A stretch of DNA of 64,000 nucleotides, from the NCBI RefSeq assembly GCF_014251755.1, contig NZ_CP059200.1:164286-228285 (forward strand), read 5' to 3'. Source of the DNA: Blattabacterium cuenoti. Its GTDB lineage: Bacteria; Bacteroidota; Bacteroidia; Flavobacteriales; Blattabacteriaceae. The notes beneath the pieces were generated by a model. The model was not told where the DNA came from, searched no databases, and saw nothing but the letters and a program-made list of their open reading frames with translations. Shown here one piece after another: positions 9,348-19,283 of this stretch (the stretch's first letter is position 1; the number at the start of each line of letters is the position of its first letter). The translations under genes and the position numbers were made by a program.

Positions 9348-10874
9348 ATGAAAAGAGCTTTGATTAGTGTTTATGAGAAAAATGAAAAATTATTTGACTT
9401 TGTCAGTTTTTTAGATAAAAAAGGATATCAAATCGTTTCTACTGGAGGGACCTATCAATATTTTTTAAAAAAAGGAGTATCAAACCTCATAAAAGTATAT
9501 GATTTGACTTTTTTTCCTGAAATTTTAGATGGAAGAGTCAAAACCATTCATCCTAATATATATGCAGGAATTTTAGCCAATCGTTCCGTTGAACAACATA
9601 TGAAATCCATTCATTCTCAAAATATTCATCTTATTGATATGGTGTTAGTGAATTTTTATCCATTTTTTCAAAAAATGGATAAAAATTCTATAGATGTTAA
9701 TTCCATAATAGAATTTATTGATATTGGGGGACCATCTATGCTTCGAGCAGCTGCTAAAAATTTTTTACATGTCACCGCTATTATAGATCATAATGATTAT
9801 GAATTTGTTCAATCTGAAATTGAACGTTATGGATTTCCTTCATTAAAATTGAGAAAAAAATTAGCAGGAAAAGTATTTAATTTTACTTCTGCTTATGATT
9901 CTGCTATTTCTCAATATCTTTTAGATGATCAATTTCCCATGTATTTACATTCTTCTTATAAAAAAATAATGAATCTCCGTTATGGAGAAAATCCTCATCA
10001 AAAAGCAGCCTATTATGTTAATACTATTCATAAAGGATCAATGCGAAATTTTTTCCAATTGCATGGTAGAAGCCTGTCATTTAATAATTTAAGAGATATG
10101 GATATAGCATGGAAGGTGGTTTCTCAATTTTCTGAACCTGCTTGTTGTACCGTCAAACATTCCACCCCTTGTGGAGTTGCGTTAGGAAAAAATATTATTG
10201 AAGCATTTCAAAAAACTTATTATGCAGACACTATTTCTTCTTTTGGAGGAATAATGGCGGTTAATGTTCCAATCACAAAAGAATTAGCAAAAGAAATTAA
10301 TCATATTTTTTTAGAAGTCGTTCTTTCTCCAAGTTACGAAACAGATGTATTGAACATTTTAAAAATCAAAAAAAATATTAGAATTATTAGTATCAGTGAA
10401 CCTATTTCAGATCAACTAGAATATGTAAAAATAGACGGAGGTGTTTTAGTACAAGAATCAGATACTTTTTTTCCTTATGAAAGGAATTACAAAATAGTTA
10501 CTAAAAAAAAATTTAGTTATCAAGAACTTCAATCTTTATTTTTTGCTCAAAAAGTGGTAAAATACGTCAAGTCTAATGCAATTGTCGTGGCTAAAGGGAC
10601 ACAAACTTTAGGTATTTCTGGAGGTCAAACTAATAGGATTTGGGCTGCTCGTCAAGCTATAGAAAGAGCTTTAGAAAAAAGTAAGGAGGGATTAGTTCTC
10701 GTATCCGATGCTTTTTTTCCTTTTCGAGATGTTGTAGACGAATCGGCTCGTTCTGGTGGAATCCGTGCAATTTTTCAACCAGGAGGATCCATCCGTGATG
10801 AAGAATCTGTGAAAGCTTGTGATGATCATGGAATTGCAATGGCTTTTACTGGAAAAAGACATTTTAAACATTAA
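9348..10874 (+). CDS. purH: bifunctional AICAR transformylase / IMP cyclohydrolase
   Basis: Last two steps to IMP. The 508 residues hold an N-terminal methylglyoxal-synthase-like cyclohydrolase domain (to about residue 190; STGGTYQYF, NIDIGG-type core at IDIGGPSMLRAAAK) and the AICAR transformylase domain with KHSTPCGVALG around residue 269. A 19-bp perfect inverted repeat with a one-base centre sits at 9650-9688, covering the conserved NFYPF segment and the variable residues after it. The 62-base gap before it contains no clear promoter, so it may still be read from the upstream operon. Confidence 0.96.
   Translation: MKRALISVYEKNEKLFDFVSFLDKKGYQIVSTGGTYQYFLKKGVSNLIKVYDLTFFPEILDGRVKTIHPNIYAGILANRSVEQHMKSIHSQNIHLIDMVLVNFYPFFQKMDKNSIDVNSIIEFIDIGGPSMLRAAAKNFLHVTAIIDHNDYEFVQSEIERYGFPSLKLRKKLAGKVFNFTSAYDSAISQYLLDDQFPMYLHSSYKKIMNLRYGENPHQKAAYYVNTIHKGSMRNFFQLHGRSLSFNNLRDMDIAWKVVSQFSEPACCTVKHSTPCGVALGKNIIEAFQKTYYADTISSFGGIMAVNVPITKELAKEINHIFLEVVLSPSYETDVLNILKIKKNIRIISISEPISDQLEYVKIDGGVLVQESDTFFPYERNYKIVTKKKFSYQELQSLFFAQKVVKYVKSNAIVVAKGTQTLGISGGQTNRIWAARQAIERALEKSKEGLVLVSDAFFPFRDVVDESARSGGIRAIFQPGGSIRDEESVKACDDHGIAMAFTGKRHFKH
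9650..9688. repeat. 19-bp perfect inverted repeat, 1-base centre, inside purH
   Basis: Arms 9650-9668 and 9670-9688 are exact complements around one C. It is the longest near-loop-free palindrome seen in the window and encodes VNFYPFFQKMDKN. Confidence 0.96.
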
Positions 10875-10878
10875 AAAA

Positions 10879-12114
10879 ATGAAAATTTTAATTCTTGGAG
10901 GCGGAGGACGTGAACATGCTATGGGAAAAAAATTATTGGAAGATGATCATTCCATTCATCTTTATTTTTATCCTGGAAATGGAGGAACAAGTACAATAGG
11001 AAAAAATATTGAAAATCAATATACGGTATTGGATTTAGGTTTTTTTGCTAAAAAAAATGCAATAGATATAACTATTGTAGGATCCGAATTTTTTTTATTA
11101 GAAGGAATTGTAGACATTTTTCAAAATTTGGGATTAAAAATAGTTGGACCACACTATTTAGCTGCTAAACTTGAGGGAAATAGAATTTTTGCTAAATCCT
11201 TTATGAAAAAATATGGAATTCGTACTCCTAAGTATAATATATTTTCTTGCTATGAAAAAGCTATAAATTTTTTGAAAAAGAATACAAATTCTATAGCTAT
11301 TAAAACTAATGGAATAGCTGCAGGAAAAGGAGTCATTTTATCTCATAATCAAAATGATGCGATAAAAGCTTTAAAAAATATTATGATAAAAAAAAAATTT
11401 GGAAAATCTGGAAATCAAATTATCATAGAAGAATTTTTGCAAGGAAAAGAATCTTCTATCATATCTCTTTTCAATGGAAAAAACATTATTCCTTTCTTAT
11501 CGGCTAAAGATTATAAAAAAATAGTAGAAAATGAAACAGGATTGAATACAGGAGGAATGGGATGCATTGTTCCCAATCCATATATGACAAATTCTATTTG
11601 GATCGATTTTAAAAAAAATATTTTAGTACCTACTTTAGAAGGATTAATAATGGAAAAATTAACTTTTTTTGGATTTCTCTATTTTGGATTGATGATTTCT
11701 GATAATAAAGTTTATTTATTAGAATACAATACTCGGATCGGAGATCCGGAAGCTCAAACTTTATTCCCATTAATGAAAAGTAATTTTTTAAATATCATTC
11801 AATCTTCTTTTCAACATAAAGAAATATCTATAGATTGGAAAAAATTATGTTCTTGTTGTGTCGTTTTATCATCTAGAGGATATCCTGAAAAATATGAAAG
11901 TGGAAAAATTATAGAAGGAGTAAATTCTTTAAAAGAACCTTTTTATATTGCTGGAGCAGAAGTAAAACAAAAAAAATGGATAACATCAAGTGGACGAGTT
12001 CTCAATATAGTAGGAATAGGAAATACTATTCAGGAAGCCAGAATAAAAGCTTATGAAAAGGTACAAAAAATTAAATTTGAAAATTTATATTTTAGAAAAG
12101 ATATTGGTTTATAA
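10879..12114 (+). CDS. purD: phosphoribosylamine-glycine ligase
   Basis: Joins glycine to phosphoribosylamine, step 2. The start is placed at ATG 10879, giving MKILILGGGGREHA, the canonical N-terminus; an upstream in-frame ATG at 10819 lies inside purH and is rejected. The 411 residues form an ATP-grasp enzyme with the IKTNGIAAGKGV phosphate loop and the metal-binding EYNTRIGDPEAQ near residue 290. It begins five bases after the purH stop. Confidence 0.96.
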   Translation: MKILILGGGGREHAMGKKLLEDDHSIHLYFYPGNGGTSTIGKNIENQYTVLDLGFFAKKNAIDITIVGSEFFLLEGIVDIFQNLGLKIVGPHYLAAKLEGNRIFAKSFMKKYGIRTPKYNIFSCYEKAINFLKKNTNSIAIKTNGIAAGKGVILSHNQNDAIKALKNIMIKKKFGKSGNQIIIEEFLQGKESSIISLFNGKNIIPFLSAKDYKKIVENETGLNTGGMGCIVPNPYMTNSIWIDFKKNILVPTLEGLIMEKLTFFGFLYFGLMISDNKVYLLEYNTRIGDPEAQTLFPLMKSNFLNIIQSSFQHKEISIDWKKLCSCCVVLSSRGYPEKYESGKIIEGVNSLKEPFYIAGAEVKQKKWITSSGRVLNIVGIGNTIQEARIKAYEKVQKIKFENLYFRKDIGL

Positions 12115-12128
12115 TTCAGTAAACAAAC

Positions 12129-13679
12129 ATGAAAAAAGATTTTATACTCATATTAGATTTTGGATCTCAATATAGTCATATCATTGCTAGAAAAATTCGA
12201 GACATAGGAGTCTATACTTTATTATATCATTATAAAGATATTTCTATATTTCATGTAATTTCTAAACAAAAACCTAAAGGGATTATTCTGTCAGGAGGTC
12301 CTTTTTCTGTTTATGAAAAAGGTTCTCCATTAATATCCAAAAATATTTTTTATCTAAATATTCCCATATTCGGAATTTGTTATGGAATGCAACTTATTTC
12401 TTTTCTTTTTGGAGGAAAAATAAAAAAATCAAAATCCAAAGAATATGGAAAATCCTATTTGATCATAAATCATCCTAATAATAATCTATTTTATGGAGTT
12501 CCCAATAAATCTGTTGTTTGGATGAGTCATTTTGATGAAGTCAAAAATATTCCAAAAGAGTTTCAAGTCATTGGATCTACATCATCTTGTGAGATTGCCG
12601 CTTTTAGTCATCTTAACAAAGATATTTACGCCGTTCAATTTCATCCAGAAGTAAAAAATACAGAATATGGAATATCTATATTGAAAAATTTTGTTTCTCA
12701 CATTTGTAAATGTAATTTGAATTGGAAATTCAATAATTTTGTGAAAAATACGATAGAGAATATTAAAAAACGTGTAAATAAAAAAAAAGTTATACTAGGT
12801 TTTTCTGGAGGAGTCGATTCTTTTGTTACTGCTTACATTATTCATAAAGCGATTGGTAATTCTTTGAATTGTATTTTCGTAGATACAGGATTATTGCTAG
12901 AAACTGAAAAAGAAAAAATATTTTTTTTATGCAAAAAAATGCATTTTTCTATAAAAATAATAGATGCTAAAAATCAGTTTTTGTCTAAACTAATTGGAGT
13001 TATAGATCCTGAAGTAAAAAGGAAAGTGATAGGAAGGGAATTCCTTTCTATTTTTCAACAAGAATCAAAAAACATTAAAAATGTTGAATTTTTAGCACAA
13101 GGCACTATTTATTCCGATGTTATTGAATCTTCTGTTTTTTCGAAATACTCAAGTGAGTCTATCAAATCCCATCATAATGTAGGAGGATTACCAAAAACAT
13201 TCATGAAATTAAAACTCATTGAACCATTAAAAGAATTATTTAAAGATGAAGTCAGGAAAATAGGAGAAAAATTGGGCCTTCCAAAAGAAATTCTATATCG
13301 TCATCCATTTCCTGGTCCTGGATTAGGAATTCGTATTATTGGAGAAATCAATGAAAAAAAAATTTCTATTTTAAAACAAGCAGAAAATATTCTTTTACAA
13401 GAATTAAAAAATTTTAATATATACGATTCTGTAAGTCAGGCTTTTATTATTTTATTACCTGTAAAATCTGTAGGAATCAAAGGGGATAAACGAACATATG
13501 AATATGCAGCGATATTGCGTGTCACGAACACCGAAGATTTTATGACTGCTACTTTTTCACATTTATCTTACGATTTTTTAGAAAAAGTTTCAAATAGAAT
13601 TACTAATGAAGTTGATGGAATTAATAGAATCGCATACGATATAACCTCTAAACCTCCATCTACTATTGAATGGGAATGA
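12129..13679 (+). CDS. guaA: GMP synthase (glutamine-hydrolysing)
   Basis: Converts XMP to GMP. The 516 residues show a class I glutaminase domain (Cys84 in GICYGMQ, His and Glu in FHPEVKN), an ATP pyrophosphatase PP-loop SGGVDSF near residue 228, and the C-terminal dimerisation domain ending TIEWE, the usual terminus. It closes the + strand purine cluster, linking IMP synthesis to guanine nucleotides; guaB would be needed from elsewhere. It converges on accD with an 11-base gap. Confidence 0.97.
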   Translation: MKKDFILILDFGSQYSHIIARKIRDIGVYTLLYHYKDISIFHVISKQKPKGIILSGGPFSVYEKGSPLISKNIFYLNIPIFGICYGMQLISFLFGGKIKKSKSKEYGKSYLIINHPNNNLFYGVPNKSVVWMSHFDEVKNIPKEFQVIGSTSSCEIAAFSHLNKDIYAVQFHPEVKNTEYGISILKNFVSHICKCNLNWKFNNFVKNTIENIKKRVNKKKVILGFSGGVDSFVTAYIIHKAIGNSLNCIFVDTGLLLETEKEKIFFLCKKMHFSIKIIDAKNQFLSKLIGVIDPEVKRKVIGREFLSIFQQESKNIKNVEFLAQGTIYSDVIESSVFSKYSSESIKSHHNVGGLPKTFMKLKLIEPLKELFKDEVRKIGEKLGLPKEILYRHPFPGPGLGIRIIGEINEKKISILKQAENILLQELKNFNIYDSVSQAFIILLPVKSVGIKGDKRTYEYAAILRVTNTEDFMTATFSHLSYDFLEKVSNRITNEVDGINRIAYDITSKPPSTIEWE

Positions 13680-13690
13680 TTTTTTCATTA

Positions 13691-14530
13691 TCATATCATC
13701 ATAGAAACTAGATTATATATATTTTTTTTTAATTCTGTTCTAGGAGAAATTAAATCTATAAAACCATGATCCATTAAAAATTCTGCGGTTTGAAATCCTT
13801 TTGGAAGATCTTTTCCGATTATTTCTCTAATTACTCTAGGTCCAGCAAATCCAATCATAGCTCCTGGTTCAGCTATATTTATATCTCCAAGTAAAGAATA
13901 AGAAGCCGTAACACCTCCCGTTGTTGGATCAGTCAAAACAGAAATATAAGGAATTTTAGCATCACGTAATTGAGTGAGTCTAGCTATAGTTTTAGCCATT
14001 TGCATTAATGAAAAAGAGGACTCCATTATTCTTGCTCCTCCCGATTTAGAAATTAAAATATATGGATATTTTTTGTCAATACAATATTTGATAGCTCTAG
14101 ATATTTTTTCTCCTACTACGGATCCCATGGATCCTCCTATAAATGAAAAATCCATACAAGATATCACTACATTTATAGTTTGAATTTTTCCAACCCCTGT
14201 TCTAATAGCATCATATAAATTTGTTTTTTTTCGTGTTTCTTGAATTCTATCTGTGTATTTTTTATAATCTTTCCATTTCATAGGATCTTTACTTATCATT
14301 TTTACATTCATTTCTAAAAATTCACCATGATCAAAAAGAATTTCAAAATATTCTTTACTATGAATTCTTACATGATATCCATCTTCTGTACTAACATAAT
14401 CATTTTTTTTTAACTCTTCTGTATCTATAATTTTTCCGCTAGAAGTTCTATACCAAATACCTTTTGGTAAATCCTTCCTATCGTTTATAGATGTTATAAT
14501 ATTCTTTTTTTTTCTTAAAAACCAAGCCAT
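13691..14530 (-). CDS. accD: acetyl-CoA carboxylase carboxyltransferase beta subunit, zinc-ribbon cysteines lost
   Basis: Transfers carboxyl from biotin to acetyl-CoA, starting fatty acid synthesis; partner AccA is not in the window. The 279 residues keep the crotonase-fold core ([41 protein letters not shown]). The N-terminal zinc ribbon, which in E. coli has two CxxC pairs, here reads WYRTSSGK and [12 protein letters not shown] with no cysteine, so it cannot bind zinc that way. I recall the same loss in flavobacterial AccD, which would make it ancestral rather than decay. Confidence 0.94.
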   Translation of the reverse strand: MAWFLRKKKNIITSINDRKDLPKGIWYRTSSGKIIDTEELKKNDYVSTEDGYHVRIHSKEYFEILFDHGEFLEMNVKMISKDPMKWKDYKKYTDRIQETRKKTNLYDAIRTGVGKIQTINVVISCMDFSFIGGSMGSVVGEKISRAIKYCIDKKYPYILISKSGGARIMESSFSLMQMAKTIARLTQLRDAKIPYISVLTDPTTGGVTASYSLLGDINIAEPGAMIGFAGPRVIREIIGKDLPKGFQTAEFLMDHGFIDLISPRTELKKNIYNLVSMMI

Positions 14531-14537
14531 GGTTGTT

Positions 14538-15611
14538 TTATAAAGTATTAATATTATTCATAAATTCAAAATATTTTTTTAAAATCATTTTAAAATATTT
14601 TTCTCCTTCTCTTAACCATATTCTAGGATCATAATATTTTTTATTAGGAATATGTTTTCCTTTTGGATTTCCTATTTGTTTTTTTAAGTATTCTTTATTT
14701 TGATTCATATAATCTCGAACTCCACAAGTAAAAGCATATTGCAAATCAGTATCAACATTCATTTTCACAACTCCGTAATTAATAGCTTTTTGTATCTCAT
14801 TTTTAGTAGACCCTGATCCTCCATGAAAAACTAAAGACACTGGTTTTTTTGTTTTAGTATGAAATTTATTTTGTATATATTCTTGTGTATTTTTCAAAAT
14901 TTCGGGACGAAGCATAACATTTCCAGGTTTATAAACTCCATGTACGTTTCCAAAAGAAGCCGCTATAATGAAATTATCACTGATTTTCATTAATCTTTCA
15001 TAGGCATAAGCAACCTCTTTGGGTTGAGTATAAAGTTTATTATTTTCAATATTGGAATTGTCTATTCCATCCTCTTCTCCTCCCGTTACACCAAGTTCTA
15101 TTTCAAGAGTCATTTTACTTTTATTCATCCTATCAAAATACTGTTCACAAATGTGAATATTTTCTTTTAAAGATTCTTGAGAAAGATCTAACATATGTGA
15201 GCTAAACAACGTTTTTCCAAAACGTTTATAATATTTTTCATTGACTTCTATCAATCCATCTATCCATGGAAGAATAGATTTAGAACAATGATCTGTATGA
15301 AGAATAACCGTTGTTTGATAATATGAGGCTAATTCATGAATATGCATAGCACAAACAATAGAACCTTGAATTGCGGATTTTTGTTTTTCACTATTTTTTA
15401 ATCCTTTTCCAGCATTAAAAATAGCCCCTCCATTAGATAATTGAATAATAACAGGAGAATTTACTTCTGCAGCTGTTTCCATAACTGCATTCATAGTATT
15501 GGATCCAATAACGTTTACAGCAGGTATAGAAAAAACGTTCTCCTTAGCGTATTCGAATATTTCTTTAACAAGATTACCAGTAGCTACTCCAGAAGGAAAT
15601 TTTTTAGACAT
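14538..15611 (-). CDS. fbaA: class II fructose-bisphosphate aldolase
   Basis: Reversible cleavage of fructose 1,6-bisphosphate in glycolysis and gluconeogenesis. The ATG at 15611 ([12 protein letters not shown]) is preferred to an upstream TTG at 15620; it gives 357 residues, the E. coli FbaA length. The catalytic Asp and zinc-ligand His are in LHTDHC (residues 104-109); later zinc ligands lie in [11 protein letters not shown] and the VFHGGSGS phosphate loop. A TACATTTG element lies 31-38 bases upstream. With glpK/glpD in the window it suggests sugar or glycerol carbon flow. Confidence 0.95.
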   Translation of the reverse strand: MSKKFPSGVATGNLVKEIFEYAKENVFSIPAVNVIGSNTMNAVMETAAEVNSPVIIQLSNGGAIFNAGKGLKNSEKQKSAIQGSIVCAMHIHELASYYQTTVILHTDHCSKSILPWIDGLIEVNEKYYKRFGKTLFSSHMLDLSQESLKENIHICEQYFDRMNKSKMTLEIELGVTGGEEDGIDNSNIENNKLYTQPKEVAYAYERLMKISDNFIIAASFGNVHGVYKPGNVMLRPEILKNTQEYIQNKFHTKTKKPVSLVFHGGSGSTKNEIQKAINYGVVKMNVDTDLQYAFTCGVRDYMNQNKEYLKKQIGNPKGKHIPNKKYYDPRIWLREGEKYFKMILKKYFEFMNNINTL

Positions 15612-15641
15612 ATGTTTCAAATTTATTTTAACAAGGATTCA

Positions 15642-15649
15642 CAAATGTA
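15642..15649 (-). promoter_or_regulatory. candidate -7 element TACATTTG upstream of fbaA
   Basis: On the minus strand the octamer matches the Bacteroidetes -7 consensus TAnnTTTG and lies in the divergent gap between fbaA and the helicase gene. No good TTTG element is seen 19 bases further upstream, so the match is partial. A start site a few bases downstream would leave a leader of about 25 bases. Confidence 0.4.
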
Positions 15650-15727
15650 AAAAAAGTATTTTTTTTAGATATAAAATTTCTTTTTAAAAGATATGAAAAA
15701 ATTTTTATTAAATTAATAAAATTCAAT

Positions 15728-18325
15728 ATGCTAGTTTTACCGTCTACATTAAAAATATACAATGCTTCAGCTGGTTCTGGAAAAACTACTCTTTTAGTTA
15801 TCAATTATCTTTATATTTTATTAAAAAGTCCTTATCCTGACGAATATAAAAGAATTTTAGCCTTAACTTTTACTAAAAAAGCTTCTGAAGAAATGAAAAA
15901 TCGCATTTTACAATGCATAAAAGAATTTTCAAACAAAAAAGTTAAAAAAGAATATTGTTATTTGTTTAATTATATCACAAAAAATTTAAGTTTAACAAAA
16001 CATCAATTGTATCAACGTTCTGAAAAAATATTATTTTCTATATTACACGATTTTCATTCTTTTTCTAGAAATATAAGTACAATAGATAAGTTTACTTATA
16101 ATATTATAAGATCTTTTTTTTCAGAAAAAGAAATCCATTTAGAAATGGATACAGATCGATTTTTATTTAAAATTGTAGAAAATATATTATATAAATTAAA
16201 AAATACTGAAAAATGGTCAAATGTTTTAATTCAATCTTCTTTAGATAAACTAAAAAGAGGAAAAAATTGGAATTTGAGAAAAGAATTATTTAAAATAGCT
16301 CATGTAATGGTTGAAGAAAATAATTTTTTTCCTATAAAAAAAATGAAAAATTTTTCTTTAGAAAATTTTTTGCAGTTAAAAAGTACTCTAATTAAAAGAA
16401 CTAAAGAATTTGAAAAAAAATGTAAAAAAAAAGGAGAAAAATTTTTCCAACTTTTAGAAAATACTGTTATTCAAGAACATTCATTTATTCATTTAGATTT
16501 ACCAAGATTCTTTCGAAAGTTTAAAAATGGAAATATATTTTTTAATCCTTTTCATGAACGTATTGAAAAAAATATTCAAAAAGGAATATTCTATTCTAAA
16601 TTTTTTTCTGATATGAATCAGAAAATACTAATAGAAAAAAATCAAAAAAAAATATTCCTATTATATGAAAAGACAAAATCTATATATAAACAAAATATAT
16701 TCAATTATCTTTTGGATAAACTTTTTTTAAAAAACATAAGCTTATTATCAATAATACATGAAATCGAAAAAGAGATTCATTCTATAAAAAATGAAAAAAA
16801 AATTATTTTAAATGCAGAATTAAATAAAATTCTTTATGAAAAAATTGTTGAAGGAACATTTCCAAATATATATGAAAAAATAGGCATACAATATAAACAT
16901 TATTTCATAGATGAATTTCAAGATATTTCATTTTTACAATGGAAAAATATTAAAATTTTAGTTGAAAATGCATTATCTGAAAACGGATCCGCTATGATAG
17001 TAGGAGATCCCAAACAATCTATATATAGATGGAGAGGCGGTGATTCTAAACAATTTATAGAATTAATCTACTCTAAATCAAATTATTATAAAAAAGACAT
17101 AAAAACTATAGAAAGAAATTTTCGTAGTTATGAAGAAATTGTAAAATTTAATAATTTACTTTATCAATCTATATCTAAAATATTTCATTCTACCATTTAC
17201 CAAGATATATATACAAATTACAAACAAAAAATAGACAAAAAATATGGTGGATATGTAGAAATAAATTTTCTTAATGATTCTAAAAATTACAAGGAACATA
17301 TTTATTCAAACATAAAAAAGAAAATAGAAAAATTATTGAAACAAAAATATATATTATCAGATATTGCGATTTTAGTCAGAAACAATGAAGAAGGTCATTT
17401 TTTGTCTGAAAAATTAGTGAAAGATGGTATTATTGTAAATACTTCTGTTTCTTTACTAATAAAAAATCATTTGGAAATCCAAATTATCATAAATTTTTTT
17501 TACATTATTGCTTATCCTCATTGTTACCAAAAAAGAGTTCTTTTAATTTTTTTATTGTTAAAAAATAAATTCATTCGTACTAAAAGGAATGATCATGATT
17601 TCATTATAAAAATACTTTTTCTACCTTTGGATCTATTCTTAAAACAGATTCTGTTTAAAAAAAATTCATTAACATTAAAAAAGTTATATAATCAATCTAT
17701 ATACAACATATCAGAAAAAATTATTGAATCTTTTGGATTATTAAATAAACGAAATTCTACATATATCTATTCTTTTTTAGATTTTGTTTATAGATCTATA
17801 AAAAGGGTAGGAAATTCTGTTATAGATTTTTTAGATTATTGGGAATTTCAAAAAGAAAAGGAAAGTATTGTGATTTCGGATCACATTAATGCTATTCGTA
17901 TTATGACTATTCATAAATCTAAAGGATTGCAATTTCCTGTAGTCCTTATTCCTTTCACTAATTGGAGTCTTTTTTCTAATAAAGAAAAAGAAAAAGTATG
18001 GATCAATGTGAATCCTCATTTATATAATGGATTAAACCCTATTTTTTTAGAAAAAATAGAACCATATTTTAAATATATAAAACATGATAATAATATCCGA
18101 AATTTTTATGAAGATTATTTATCAAACATTAAATTTGACAACATTAATTTATTATATGTAGCTACTACTCGTTCTATTGAACAACTCATTTTATTTTCAA
18201 AACTTGGAAATGATAAATCCGTATCATTTTACATCAAAAATTTTTTGTGTGAAAAAAAAATGTGGAATGAAAAAAAATTTCAGTATTGTTTTGGAAAAGA
18301 AAAAAAAATTATTAAAAATTCTTAA
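15728..18325 (+). CDS. RecB/AddA-type UvrD-family helicase lacking the C-terminal nuclease domain
   Basis: A superfamily 1 helicase of the RecB/AddA group, expected to unwind DNA ends for recombination. The 865 residues show Walker A ASAGSGKT (13-20), Walker B FIDEFQD near 393, VGDPKQSIYRWRGGD, RNFRSYEEI, motif V IMTIHKSKGLQFPVV and motif VI LLYVATTRSIEQL near 809. The protein ends about 50 residues after motif VI. Relatives with a nuclease are usually around 1000-1200 residues, with a PD-(D/E)XK domain after this point. The next gene follows at once on the other strand, so no remnant nuclease is present, and no AddB/RecC-like partner is adjacent. Confidence 0.85.
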   Translation: MLVLPSTLKIYNASAGSGKTTLLVINYLYILLKSPYPDEYKRILALTFTKKASEEMKNRILQCIKEFSNKKVKKEYCYLFNYITKNLSLTKHQLYQRSEKILFSILHDFHSFSRNISTIDKFTYNIIRSFFSEKEIHLEMDTDRFLFKIVENILYKLKNTEKWSNVLIQSSLDKLKRGKNWNLRKELFKIAHVMVEENNFFPIKKMKNFSLENFLQLKSTLIKRTKEFEKKCKKKGEKFFQLLENTVIQEHSFIHLDLPRFFRKFKNGNIFFNPFHERIEKNIQKGIFYSKFFSDMNQKILIEKNQKKIFLLYEKTKSIYKQNIFNYLLDKLFLKNISLLSIIHEIEKEIHSIKNEKKIILNAELNKILYEKIVEGTFPNIYEKIGIQYKHYFIDEFQDISFLQWKNIKILVENALSENGSAMIVGDPKQSIYRWRGGDSKQFIELIYSKSNYYKKDIKTIERNFRSYEEIVKFNNLLYQSISKIFHSTIYQDIYTNYKQKIDKKYGGYVEINFLNDSKNYKEHIYSNIKKKIEKLLKQKYILSDIAILVRNNEEGHFLSEKLVKDGIIVNTSVSLLIKNHLEIQIIINFFYIIAYPHCYQKRVLLIFLLLKNKFIRTKRNDHDFIIKILFLPLDLFLKQILFKKNSLTLKKLYNQSIYNISEKIIESFGLLNKRNSTYIYSFLDFVYRSIKRVGNSVIDFLDYWEFQKEKESIVISDHINAIRIMTIHKSKGLQFPVVLIPFTNWSLFSNKEKEKVWINVNPHLYNGLNPIFLEKIEPYFKYIKHDNNIRNFYEDYLSNIKFDNINLLYVATTRSIEQLILFSKLGNDKSVSFYIKNFLCEKKMWNEKKFQYCFGKEKKIIKNS

Positions 18326-18326
18326 T

Positions 18327-19181
18327 TTATTTTATATGCTTTTCTGCATGATAAGAAGATCTAACTAATGGTCCACTTTCTACATATTTAAATCCCATTT
18401 TTAATCCGATTTTTTTCAATTTTTGAAATTGTTCTGGAAAAACAAAAAAACGAACAGGATAATGTTTTAAGGAAGGTTGTAAATATTGTCCCATTGTCAG
18501 AATATCTACTTTAGATTTTATAATGTCTTTCATGGTTTCTATTATTTCTTCTTCTTTTTCTCCTAATCCTAACATGATTCCTGTTTTTGTACGTATATTT
18601 CGATTTCTTTCTTTTATATATTGTAAAACTTCAAGACTACGATTATATTTAGCTTGAATACGAACTTTTTTTGTTAATCTGGAAACTGTTTCTACATTAT
18701 GTGAAATCACTTCTGGCTTAATATCAATTATTTTATCTATTATTTTTTTTTCTCCTTTAAAATCTGGAATTAAAGCTTCTATTGTAATATTCGGATTAAA
18801 ATATCGTATTTTTTGTATAGTATGAATCCATATAGAACAACCCATATCCCGTAAATCATCTCGATTAACAGAAGTTAATACAGCATGTTTTATTTTTAGT
18901 ATTTTTATAGATTTTGCTACTTTTTCTGGTTCTTTCCAATCTATTTTATTAGGACGTCCTGTTTTCACTCCACAAAATCTACAAGATCTTGTACAAATAT
19001 TTCCTAATATCATGAAAGTAGCCACTCCTTTATCCCAGCATTCTCCTATATTGGGACAACTTCCACTTTGACAAATTGTATTCAGTTTATGCAAAGAAAC
19101 TAATTTTTGCAATTCATGATAATTTTTACTCATTGGTAATTTTACTTTTATCCACTTTGGTTTTTTTTGAAAAACATTCAT
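18327..19181 (-). CDS. lipA: lipoyl synthase
   Basis: Radical-SAM enzyme that inserts two sulfurs into octanoyl-protein to make lipoate for 2-oxoacid dehydrogenases. The 284 residues have the auxiliary cluster cysteines C37, C42 and C48 (CQSGSCPNIGEC), the radical-SAM C63-x3-C67-x2-C70 and the C-terminal RSSYHA serine motif that ligates the auxiliary cluster. The cofactor would serve the pyruvate and branched-chain dehydrogenases whose E1 genes are in this window. It ends one base after the helicase stop, tail to tail. Confidence 0.97.
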   Translation of the reverse strand: MNVFQKKPKWIKVKLPMSKNYHELQKLVSLHKLNTICQSGSCPNIGECWDKGVATFMILGNICTRSCRFCGVKTGRPNKIDWKEPEKVAKSIKILKIKHAVLTSVNRDDLRDMGCSIWIHTIQKIRYFNPNITIEALIPDFKGEKKIIDKIIDIKPEVISHNVETVSRLTKKVRIQAKYNRSLEVLQYIKERNRNIRTKTGIMLGLGEKEEEIIETMKDIIKSKVDILTMGQYLQPSLKHYPVRFFVFPEQFQKLKKIGLKMGFKYVESGPLVRSSYHAEKHIK

Positions 19182-19247
19182 ATTTTTTTTAAAATTTTTA
19201 TTATATATAACACTTTATATAAAAATAAAAAAATCAATTTTTTTTGA

Positions 19248-19255
19248 TAAATTTG
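19248..19255 (+). promoter_or_regulatory. candidate -7 element TAAATTTG upstream of the Nif3-like gene
   Basis: Matches TAnnTTTG in the divergent lipA/Nif3 gap. A start site just downstream would fall at or after the upstream ATG at 19263, which supports using the ATG at 19284 for the protein. The -33 element is not evident. Confidence 0.4.
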
Positions 19256-19283
19256 TCAAAATGTGTGTTTTTTTATTATTTAT

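Noticed and set aside
10819-10878. Upstream in-frame ATG for purD
   Set aside because: It lies inside purH and the residues it adds do not resemble PurD, while ATG 10879 starts the canonical MKILILGGGGREHA.
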